Position numbers and translations under genes: made by a program
Assembly: GCA_013214425.1 (NCBI GenBank)
Contig: JABSPN010000185.1
Coordinates: forward strand, 1-6,395
DNA from: Flavobacteriaceae bacterium
Lineage (GTDB): Bacteria; Bacteroidota; Bacteroidia; Flavobacteriales; Flavobacteriaceae
Direction: 5' to 3'
Length of the DNA stretch: 6,395 nucleotides
Notes under the pieces: model-generated
Seen by the model: only the letters and a program-made list of their open reading frames with translations
Database searches by the model: none
What the model was told of the DNA's origin: nothing
Part shown: piece by piece, positions 1 to 5,082 of the stretch
Layout: every line of letters starts with the position of its first letter
How positions within the stretch are numbered: position 1 is the first letter of the stretch

Positions 1-361
1 ATGCTAGAATTACATAGTCTTTTCCATTTCCGTAGAAAGAATCAAATCCATTCATAAAGCTAGTTTCGTAAACAGATAAATCCTGAACATAATGTTTGCT
101 TACAAAAGATCCGGTAGTTCCAGAACTGGTAAAAATGATATCTTCTTTTTCTTCGGAAGAAACCACGGTATGACTTTTAAAAAACTGAATGGGTAAGAAT
201 GGAATTTGTTTAATTGTTTTTACATCGGCAGGATGCACGTATAACAAATCACAAAAAGAGCGGTACACACGATTGTTCTCAAACTGAAATTGAAACACTT
301 CTGAGGCAAGTTGCTCAAATTCTTTGGTATTGCTGATATTAAAAACGCGATCCTTAAACAC
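1..361 (-). CDS. LuxE/PaaK-family acyl-protein synthetase / acyltransferase, N-terminal part (cut by window edge)
   Basis: This minus-strand reading frame is open for 120 codons from GTG at 361 to base 2 and continues off the left edge, so about a third of a family of roughly 330 residues is present. It carries FTSSGTTG at residues 77-84, the phosphate-binding motif of adenylate-forming enzymes. Before it come an N-terminal helical region (EFEQLASEVFQFQFENN, about 14-30) and the segment IPFLPIQFFKSH (53-64). This arrangement is typical of Bacteroidota LuxE/PaaK-like proteins, which activate a carboxylate with ATP and pass it to a thiol; the substrate here cannot be told. There is no in-frame ATG near the N terminus. 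GTG 361 is the best start, and it sits 4 nt after a TAnnTTTG box. The gene is divergent from the response regulator. Family call fairly sure, start less so. Confidence 0.8.
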   Translation of the reverse strand, partial: MFKDRVFNISNTKEFEQLASEVFQFQFENNRVYRSFCDLLYVHPADVKTIKQIPFLPIQFFKSHTVVSSEEKEDIIFTSSGTTGSFVSKHYVQDLSVYETSFMNGFDSFYGNGKDYVILA

Positions 362-365
362 AAAA

Positions 366-373
366 CAAATGTA
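366..373 (-). promoter_or_regulatory. Bacteroidota-type -7 box (TACATTTG) for the LuxE-like gene
   Basis: Read on the minus strand, TACATTTG fits the Bacteroidota sigma-A -7 consensus TAnnTTTG exactly. Its last base is only 4 nt before the proposed GTG start at 361, which would give a leaderless or almost leaderless mRNA. I found no TTG at the usual -33 spacing, so the match may be by chance or the promoter weak. Confidence 0.4.
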
Positions 374-410
374 GCAAAATGAAAACGCATTTGTTAAGAT
401 TGTTTTATGA

Positions 411-428
411 ACTTAATCATGATCAAGT
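411..428. promoter_or_regulatory. 18-bp imperfect palindrome, candidate operator
   Basis: ACTTAATCATGATCAAGT is an inverted repeat with 16 of 18 positions symmetric and a perfect ATCATGAT core. It lies between two divergent genes, about 50 bp before the LuxE-like start and about 115 bp before the response-regulator start. The symmetry suits a dimeric DNA-binding protein. No regulator is identified, and an AT-rich palindrome of this size can arise by chance. Confidence 0.35.
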
Positions 429-450
429 CTTAGTTTGGGGAAAAGTAAGA
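428..450. repeat. Weak stem-loop in the divergent intergenic region
   Basis: TCTTA (428-432) pairs with TAAGA (446-450) and TTT (434-436) with AAA (442-444). One G/G mismatch separates the two stems, and the loop is GGGGA. There are 8 A/T-rich pairs and no T-tract on the plus strand, so it does not look like a standard terminator. It touches the end of the 411-428 palindrome. Confidence 0.2.
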
Positions 451-497
451 TGTATGTTACTATATTGTTATTAATAAAAGAGTCCTGAAGGTATTAG

Positions 498-530
498 AGA
501 ATATATATTATCTTTACTATAGAATATATA
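498..530. promoter_or_regulatory. Direct repeat AGAATATATA x2 upstream of the response regulator
   Basis: AGAATATATA occurs at 498-507 and again at 521-530, 23 bp start to start, which is close to two helical turns. The second copy ends 11 bp before the regulator ATG. OmpR/PhoB-type regulators bind direct repeats, so this may be an autoregulatory site. The repeats are pure low-complexity A/T apart from one G each, so chance is a real alternative. Confidence 0.3.
509..516 (+). promoter_or_regulatory. Candidate -7 box (TATCTTTA) for the two-component operon
   Basis: TATCTTTA matches TAnnTTTG at all positions but the last. It lies between the two AGAATATATA copies and 25 nt before the ATG at 542, a sensible leader length. 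No TTG is seen at the -33 spacing, so dependence on an activator such as the regulator itself is possible. That last point is inference. Confidence 0.4.
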
Positions 531-541
531 ATTTACTTTAC

Positions 542-1225
542 ATGAAAAAATCTGATATCAAGATCTTATTGGTAGATGATGAACCAGATATCCTAGAGAT
601 CGTAGGGTATAATTTAGAAGCTGAAGGCTATGAGGTATTAAAAGCCGAGAATGGAATTGAAGCGCTAGAAATTGCCAAGAAAAAAACTCCGGAATTAATC
701 ATTTTAGATGTGATGATGCCTGAAATGGATGGTATGGAAACTTGTGAGCAATTAAGGAAAATACCTTCGTTGGCTGATACGATCATTACCTTTTTAACAG
801 CAAGAGGGGAAGACTATTCTCAAGTAGCAGGTTATAATGCTGGTGCAGACGATTATATTACCAAGCCTGTCAAGCCAAAAGTTTTAGTGAGTAAAGTAAA
901 TGCAATGTTGCGTAGACTTGAAAAAGATACAGCCTCTAAGAACGTGATGTCTATTGGAAACTTAATCATTGATAGAGATGAATATAAAGTGATAAAAGAT
1001 TCAAAAGAAATAATCTTACCAAGAAAAGAATTTGAATTGTTATCTTTACTGGCATCAAAGCCTGGTAAAGTGTTTAAAAGAGACGATATTTTAGACAAGG
1101 TTTGGGGAAATGAAGTCGTAGTTGGAGGAAGAACTATTGACGTTCATATCAGAAAACTTAGAGAAAAAATTGGCGACAACTCATTTAAAACTGTAAAAGG
1201 CGTAGGATATAAATTTGTAGACTAG
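542..1225 (+). CDS. OmpR/PhoB-family DNA-binding response regulator
   Basis: This 227-residue cytoplasmic transcription factor has an N-terminal receiver domain (about 6-124) and a C-terminal winged-helix DNA-binding domain (about 134-226). The receiver has the full catalytic set: acidic pair D12/D13, phosphoacceptor D56 in LIILDVMMP, T86 and K108 in the KP motif. The output domain shows the LPRKEFELL entry, the recognition-helix region VVGGRTIDVHIRKLREKI and the closing VKGVGYKF wing, all typical of the OmpR class. It ends 4 nt before the kinase gene, its likely phosphodonor. The ATG at 542 is the only sensible start and gives the usual family length. Sequence and context resemble the PhoB/PhoR-like pair of Flavobacteriaceae, but the signal, phosphate or other, cannot be read from the sequence. 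Confidence 0.95.
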   Translation: MKKSDIKILLVDDEPDILEIVGYNLEAEGYEVLKAENGIEALEIAKKKTPELIILDVMMPEMDGMETCEQLRKIPSLADTIITFLTARGEDYSQVAGYNAGADDYITKPVKPKVLVSKVNAMLRRLEKDTASKNVMSIGNLIIDRDEYKVIKDSKEIILPRKEFELLSLLASKPGKVFKRDDILDKVWGNEVVVGGRTIDVHIRKLREKIGDNSFKTVKGVGYKFVD

Positions 1226-1697
1226 TTTATTGAGTAGTTTTAAAAAGACATATAGCTTTGCTATCAAGTCATCGCTGTTAATAACATTATGCTTATCAAT
1301 CCTGGTAAGCATTTCTTTATTTTTATTAGCTGAATTCGACTTTTTGATACTGATTGTTTTTGCAATTTGCAGCTTTCTGGTGTCTCTATTTATTATTCAA
1401 TTTAGGGTAGAACATTTTATCTACAAAAGAGTAAAAAAGATTTATGATGATGTTTCTCTTTTAGAATCCAAATCTTTTCAGAATGAATCTGTAACTACAG
1501 ACATGGAAACCTTAACTAAAGAGGTGGAAAAATTTGCCAGAGATAAGAAATTGGAGATTGAAACACTGAAGGTTAAAGAAGAATATAGAAAAGAGTTTTT
1601 GGGAAATGTTTCTCACGAACTCAAGACACCACTCTTCACAATTCAAAGTTATTTATTGACACTTTTAGATGGAGCTATGCATGATGAAAAATTTATG

Positions 1698-1700
1698 TGA
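1698..1700 (+). other. In-frame premature TGA inside the histidine kinase DHp domain
   Basis: TGA follows codon 156 (Met) and falls between the two helices of the dimerisation/phosphotransfer domain. Upstream and downstream sequence are in the same frame, so this is a substitution-type lesion rather than a frameshift. The same gene also ends in TGA at 2280-2282, which argues against TGA being read as an amino acid in this organism. Possible restart codons are TTG 1737 and ATG 1764; each would yield a histidine-less ATPase fragment. Confidence 0.85.
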
Positions 1701-2206
1701 AATTACCTTGGAAGGGCCAATAAAGGAGTAGAAAGATTGATCTATATCGTTAATGATCTCGATATGATCACCAAATTGGAAGTGGGAGATCTAAACTTAA
1801 ACATTGAAGAGTTTGATATTGTAGATTTGATTCAAAATGTATTTGACTTGTTTGAAATGAAAGCTGCTAAAAAAGATATTTCACTGACCTTCGATAAAGC
1901 CGAAATGGAGCCGCATTACGTAAAAGCTGATCAGGAAAAAATACAACAGGTGCTCACTAATTTAACAGTAAATTCTATTAAATATGGAAGAGACAAAGGA
2001 ACTACAGAGGTGAGTATAGTAGATTTATCAGAGAACAAATATCTAGTCAGGTTAACAGACAATGGTATTGGGATAAACAACGAAGATTTCCCAAGACTTT
2101 TCGAACGCTTCTATAGAGTTTCTAAAAGCAGATCAAGAGATGAAGGAGGTTCTGGTTTAGGGCTGTCGATAGTCAAGCACATTATCGAAGCTCATAACGA
2201 GAAGAT

Positions 2207-2282
2207 TTATGTAGAAAGTGAATTAGGTGTTGGTTCAGAATTTTCTTTTACAATTGAAAAATCGGAAACAATAAATTCTTGA
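2207..2282. other. Convergent 3' overlap of histidine kinase and glycosyltransferase
   Basis: The plus-strand kinase frame ends at 2282 and the minus-strand glycosyltransferase frame ends at 2207, so 76 bp code on both strands. No stem-loop terminator is visible in or beside the overlap, so the two transcripts are expected to run into each other as antisense. The kinase residues here (SELGVGSEFSFTIEK) are conserved family sequence, so the glycosyltransferase tail is the more likely newcomer. Confidence 0.8.
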
Positions 2283-3334
2283 TTGAGTACAGAAAATAGT
2301 TCGGTATAATCAATAGGCTGATACAAGTTTTTTAATCCGTTAAACGAATTGATTTTCTCTAACTTCTCCAGCTCGAAATCATCTTGCTCACAATAAGGAA
2401 CCAAATTAAATTTTTGTAATCGCTCTGCTAAGTATTCTTGTTCATATTGTCCGGGAGTTGGAATAAAGAAGGCTTTCTTGTCCAGTTTTGCCAAATCCAT
2501 AATGGAGGTATAGCCAGATCTTGAAACAATTATTTTACTTGAATTGATAGCATGTTCTAAAGACGATGAGGTCATGTAATTAAATACCGTGATGTTTTTA
2601 AAAGTAAAGCTTTTTTCCTCCTCTTCAATGATTCCTCTTACGAACAATACTTTTTTGTCTGTTTTTAAAAACTCTTTATACAGTTCCTTTTCTAAAAACG
2701 TGCGTTGAGGTTCTGGGCCTGATAATATGGCCAGAATATCGTATTCATTGTTCGTGATGGTTTTGTCAAAACGACTCAAAGGACCAATATATTTTAAGTT
2801 TAACGAATCATCATCAATATGTCCTAAGATGCCACTTAAGTTTAATTGTCCTTCTAGGTCGGGCACCCAACATTCGTCAAATTTTTTGATGATATATTTG
2901 TGTATTTTAGAACTCAACCAGGTGGTGGTTCCGCTCAATACATTCAATTGATGTGTAATAAAGACAGAAGGTACCTTGTAGTGATGCACTCCAAAACGAT
3001 TGTCGGAAATTATCCCGTCAATTTCTCCATCATGGACTAATTGCTTTATGATACGCTTTTCTTTGATAATTGATTTTAGAATCGCAGGAGAATCTAGGAA
3101 AAGCTTGTATTTTAAATGGTTACCTTTTTTAGAATATTCAATATTGTATGATGGTAATTCAATGGTTTTTAAACTCGGAAATTCTTTTTTAAGAAGCTCC
3201 AAAGCATGACCATCAGAAGCCAGTATAGGAGTATAATTATTCAGTAATAATTCCTGAATAATAGGTATACATCGAGTTGTATGTCCCAACCCCCAATTTA
3301 GTGGAGCAACTAGTATTTTTCTCTTATTCTCCAT
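2207..3334 (-). CDS. MurG-like GT-B glycosyltransferase (family 28-type)
   Basis: The 375-residue protein has the two-domain GT-B plan. The N-terminal acceptor-side domain opens with KILVAPLNWGLGHTTRCIP (about 6-24), whose GLGH loop is the counterpart of the MurG/MGT glycine-rich loop. The C-terminal nucleotide-sugar domain has ILSGPEPQR (203-211), SRSGYTSIMDL (271-281) and IPTPGQYEQEYLA (291-303), matching the MurG-style serine/glycine loop and the PxxxxxQ(E) region. It probably moves a sugar from a nucleotide donor to a lipid or envelope acceptor; donor and acceptor are unknown. No signal peptide or membrane helix is evident, so a cytoplasmic or membrane-associated site is expected. Its last 24 codons and stop overlap the kinase 3' end, and this tail looks unlike the conserved core, perhaps a gained extension. 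It is divergent from trmB by 69 bp. Start ATG 3334 is well placed. Confidence 0.88.
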   Translation of the reverse strand: MENKRKILVAPLNWGLGHTTRCIPIIQELLLNNYTPILASDGHALELLKKEFPSLKTIELPSYNIEYSKKGNHLKYKLFLDSPAILKSIIKEKRIIKQLVHDGEIDGIISDNRFGVHHYKVPSVFITHQLNVLSGTTTWLSSKIHKYIIKKFDECWVPDLEGQLNLSGILGHIDDDSLNLKYIGPLSRFDKTITNNEYDILAILSGPEPQRTFLEKELYKEFLKTDKKVLFVRGIIEEEEKSFTFKNITVFNYMTSSSLEHAINSSKIIVSRSGYTSIMDLAKLDKKAFFIPTPGQYEQEYLAERLQKFNLVPYCEQDDFELEKLEKINSFNGLKNLYQPIDYTELFSVLNQEFIVSDFSIVKENSEPTPNSLST

Positions 3335-3338
3335 AATA

Positions 3339-3365
3339 CAAAACTAATATAGGTATGTTTAGCAA
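3339..3365 (-). promoter_or_regulatory. Promoter of the glycosyltransferase (TTG ... TAGTTTTG)
   Basis: On the minus strand, TTG (3365-3363) is followed after 16 nt by TAGTTTTG (3346-3339), an exact TAnnTTTG box. The -33/-7 spacing is close to the Bacteroidota norm. The box ends 4 nt before ATG 3334, so the mRNA would be leaderless or nearly so. Confidence 0.5.
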
Positions 3366-3374
3366 AGTTTTCTG

Positions 3375-3382
3375 TAGTTTTA
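3375..3382 (+). promoter_or_regulatory. Candidate -7 box (TAGTTTTA) for the trmB cluster
   Basis: TAGTTTTA matches TAnnTTTG except at the last base and lies 21 nt before the GTG start of trmB. The 69-bp space holds this box and the divergent glycosyltransferase promoter, so the two polymerase sites overlap. No clear -33 TTG is seen for this one. Confidence 0.35.
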
Positions 3383-3403
3383 CCAAAAAATTAAGAATAG
3401 GGG

Positions 3404-4072
3404 GTGGGAAGTAAAAATAAGTTAAAGAGATTTAAGGAAAACGAGACCTTCGAAAATGTAATACAACCAACTAGAGCTGAGGTAGAAGAAGGATTTTTTC
3501 TAAAAGGTAAGTGGAAGGAGTTTTTCAAAAATGACAACCCAATAGTATTGGAATTGGGCTGTGGAAAAGGAGAATATTCTGTTAACTTAGCCAAACAGAA
3601 TCCAGATAAAAATTTTTTAGGGATTGACATCAAAGGAGCTCGTTTTTGGAGAGGAGCTAAAACTGCTATTGAAGAAGGTGTTTCTAATGTAGCTTTTTTA
3701 AGGACACAGATCGAGTTGGTAGATTTGATTTTTGCTGAAAATGAAGTGTCTGAAATATGGATAACCTTTCCAGATCCTCAAATAAAGTATAAACGAACCA
3801 AGCATAGAATGACCAATACCGAGTTTCTTAAGAAATACAAGCTTATTTTAAATGAGGACGGTATTATTCATTTAAAAACTGACAGTGAATTTATGCACGG
3901 TTATTCTTTAGGCTTATTGCACGGTGAAGGACATGAAGTACTCTATGCACATCACGATGTGTATAGTAACGAATATTCGCCTAAAGAAGTGACAAGCATT
4001 CAGACATTCTATGAACAACAATATCTTGAAATGGGTAAACCAATAACCTACATAAAATTCAGACTCAATTAG
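3404..4072 (+). CDS. trmB: tRNA (guanine-N7-)-methyltransferase TrmB
   Basis: This 222-residue class I methyltransferase transfers methyl from S-adenosylmethionine to N7 of G46 in the tRNA variable loop (EC 2.1.1.33). The AdoMet-binding motif I is LELGCGKGEY (49-58), followed by FLGIDIKGARFWRGAK (71-86), the family's acidic ribose-binding strand region. The catalytic signature ITFPDPQIKYKRTKHRM (120-136) and LKTDSEFM (157-164) are diagnostic of TrmB. The C-terminal TFYEQQYLEMG (201-211) is the usual tRNA-binding tail. The start is GTG at 3404, chosen because it gives the GSKNKLKRF opening typical of Bacteroidota TrmB; no nearby ATG does. The stop codon is followed one base later by the LysE-type ATG, so the two are probably co-translated. 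Identification is very secure. Confidence 0.96.
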   Translation: MGSKNKLKRFKENETFENVIQPTRAEVEEGFFLKGKWKEFFKNDNPIVLELGCGKGEYSVNLAKQNPDKNFLGIDIKGARFWRGAKTAIEEGVSNVAFLRTQIELVDLIFAENEVSEIWITFPDPQIKYKRTKHRMTNTEFLKKYKLILNEDGIIHLKTDSEFMHGYSLGLLHGEGHEVLYAHHDVYSNEYSPKEVTSIQTFYEQQYLEMGKPITYIKFRLN

Positions 4073-4073
4073 T

Positions 4074-4694
4074 ATGGAGATAACTACCCTCATGCTATAT
4101 GGTTTTGTATTGTCTTTTTCTGGAGTTTTACCTCCAGGAATTATCAATATCAATACTGCCATTATAAGTGTAGAAAAAGGGACTTCTAAAGGAGTTGTTT
4201 TTGCACTTGGCGCATGTCTTGTGGTTGTGTTTCAGGTATTAATATCTGTTTTGATTGCCAAGCACATCAATATGGATGATTCTGTAATTCTGATGTTTGA
4301 GAAAATAGCAGTGTTTATTTTCTTCGTCCTTGCGGTGTACTTTTTTCTTTGTGCAAAAAAGCCTCCCAAGAGAAATCCCATTGCAGAAAATTTAAATCGT
4401 AAAGCTTTTTTAAAGGGAGCCTTTTTTTCTGCCATTAATTTCTTTCCATTGCCGTATTATATTGGTTGGAGTAAATGGTTGAATTTTAGAGGAAAGTTTG
4501 ACTTTACGAATTTGAATATTGCCCTTTTTATCTTCGCGGTTATTTTAGGAACTTTTATAGCAAACTATTTATACATTATCTTCTTTAGACGCTATAAAGC
4601 AAATCCAGATAAATTCTCAAAAAGAGCCAATTACGCCTTGTCAATTTTAACGTTCTCGATAGCAGTTTTTGTTTTGGTTAAAGTAAATCTTTAA
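4074..4694 (+). CDS. LysE-family membrane transporter (amino-acid exporter type)
   Basis: The 206-residue inner-membrane protein has about six hydrophobic helices (roughly 5-27, 37-60, 71-93, 110-130, 143-167 and 185-204). The first helix contains SFSGVLPPGIININT, where PPG stands in the place of the conserved PGP-like motif of LysE/RhtB exporters. A basic loop, CAKKPPKRNPIAENLNRK (about 93-110), follows the third helix and is likely cytoplasmic. Members export amino acids or related small molecules; the substrate here is unknown, and many Bacteroidota copies are annotated only as LysE family. The ATG at 4074 starts 1 nt after the trmB stop and the next gene starts 7 nt after its own stop, so it sits inside a tight transcription unit. 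Family call good, function open. Confidence 0.85.
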   Translation: MEITTLMLYGFVLSFSGVLPPGIININTAIISVEKGTSKGVVFALGACLVVVFQVLISVLIAKHINMDDSVILMFEKIAVFIFFVLAVYFFLCAKKPPKRNPIAENLNRKAFLKGAFFSAINFFPLPYYIGWSKWLNFRGKFDFTNLNIALFIFAVILGTFIANYLYIIFFRRYKANPDKFSKRANYALSILTFSIAVFVLVKVNL

Positions 4695-4701
4695 ATGAAT
4701 A

Positions 4702-5025
4702 ATGGAAAAGAATTTTTTTGAAAGGGTTTATGATGTGGCCAGACTAATTCCTGAAGGAAGAGTGACTTCTTATGGGGCTATTGCACGCTATATTGGAGCG
4801 GCAAAAAGTGCTAGAATGGTAGGTTATGCCATGAATGCTTCATCAATAGATGAATCTGTTCCAGCACACCGTGTAGTGAACCGTAAGGGAATCTTAACTG
4901 GAAAGCATCATTTTGAAGGAATTAATCTGATGCAGCAATTATTGGAAAATGAAGACGTTGAGGTGATTGATAATCAAATTCAAAATTTTGACACGCTTTT
5001 TTGGGATCCGAATAAAGAGCTGTAA
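4702..5025 (+). CDS. Alkyltransferase-like (ATL) DNA repair protein, MGMT family without the reactive cysteine
   Basis: This 107-residue protein is only the DNA-binding domain of O6-alkylguanine-DNA alkyltransferases. It shows the helix-turn-helix region VTSYGAIARYIGAAKSARMVGYAMN (21-45), with Y24 at the base-flipping tyrosine position and R38 at the arginine-finger position. The active-site motif, PCHRV in true alkyltransferases, reads PAHRV at 54-58, so Ala55 replaces the alkyl-accepting Cys. Known ATL proteins bind O6-alkylguanine without repairing it and hand the lesion to nucleotide excision repair; that role is inferred here. The start is ATG 4702; the ATG at 4695 is in another frame and stops quickly. 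It is the third gene of the trmB cluster and is followed by a promoter for mrp. Confidence 0.92.
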   Translation: MEKNFFERVYDVARLIPEGRVTSYGAIARYIGAAKSARMVGYAMNASSIDESVPAHRVVNRKGILTGKHHFEGINLMQQLLENEDVEVIDNQIQNFDTLFWDPNKEL

Positions 5026-5033
5026 TTATTCCT

Positions 5034-5046
5034 AAAAAAGTTTTTT
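5034..5046. repeat. A6-G-T6 tract before the mrp promoter
   Basis: Six A (5034-5039), one G and six T (5041-5046) lie just after the ATL gene and directly before the -7 box of mrp. The run could act as upstream A/T-tract DNA at the -33 region. With no G/C stem it is unlikely to be a strong terminator, so readthrough from ATL into mrp is possible. Confidence 0.35.
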
Positions 5047-5052
5047 CCTACG

Positions 5053-5060
5053 TATCTTTG
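5053..5060 (+). promoter_or_regulatory. Bacteroidota -7 box (TATCTTTG) for mrp-nifU
   Basis: TATCTTTG is a perfect TAnnTTTG box 22 nt before ATG 5083, giving a short leader. A T-rich tract (TTTTTTCC, 5041-5048) precedes it, as in many flavobacterial promoters, although a strict TTG -33 element is absent. This is the most convincing promoter in the window. Confidence 0.65.
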
Positions 5061-5082
5061 TAATTAGTTTAAAATAAGAATA

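Larger units (their letters stand above)
1230..2282 (+). pseudogene. PhoR-like sensor histidine kinase interrupted by an in-frame TGA
   Basis: One frame runs from TTG 1230 to TGA 2282 (350 codons counting the interruption) and is broken only by TGA at codon 157. Before it lie two membrane helices (about 14-33 and 39-58) joined by a loop of about five residues, a linker that looks coiled-coil, and the H-box VSHELKTPL with phosphoacceptor H129. After the stop, homology resumes at once with NYLGRANKGVERL, the second dimerisation helix. The ATPase domain follows: N-box with N248, G1 box DNGIGI (277-282), F-box RLFERFYR and G2 box GGSGLGL at about 306. The partner response regulator ends 4 nt upstream. 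With almost no periplasmic part, sensing must be within the membrane or through partners. As written, phosphotransfer and ATP-binding parts are separated and the kinase should be inactive. A sequencing error or a recent mutation is likely. TTG is the only early start. Confidence 0.85.

Noticed and set aside
379..474. 31-codon plus-strand ORF (ATG 379) in the divergent intergenic region
   Set aside because: No recognisable protein features, no promoter at a proper distance, and it crosses the palindrome and the hairpin; length is within chance expectation.
853..1098. 81-codon minus-strand ORF inside the response regulator
   Set aside because: Lies fully antisense to a strongly conserved receiver and winged-helix gene, with no domain features; a shadow frame.
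1698..1700. TGA read as selenocysteine or another amino acid
   Set aside because: No kinase of this family has selenocysteine in the DHp helix, no SECIS-like hairpin is evident downstream, and TGA also serves as the terminator of this gene.
4695..4721. ATG 4695 as start of the ATL gene
   Set aside because: It is in a different frame and reaches TGA after eight codons; ATG 4702 gives the family N terminus.
5031..5048. Rho-independent terminator after the ATL gene
   Set aside because: The inverted repeat is only A6/T6 with no G/C stem and a one-base centre, so it cannot form a stable terminator hairpin.
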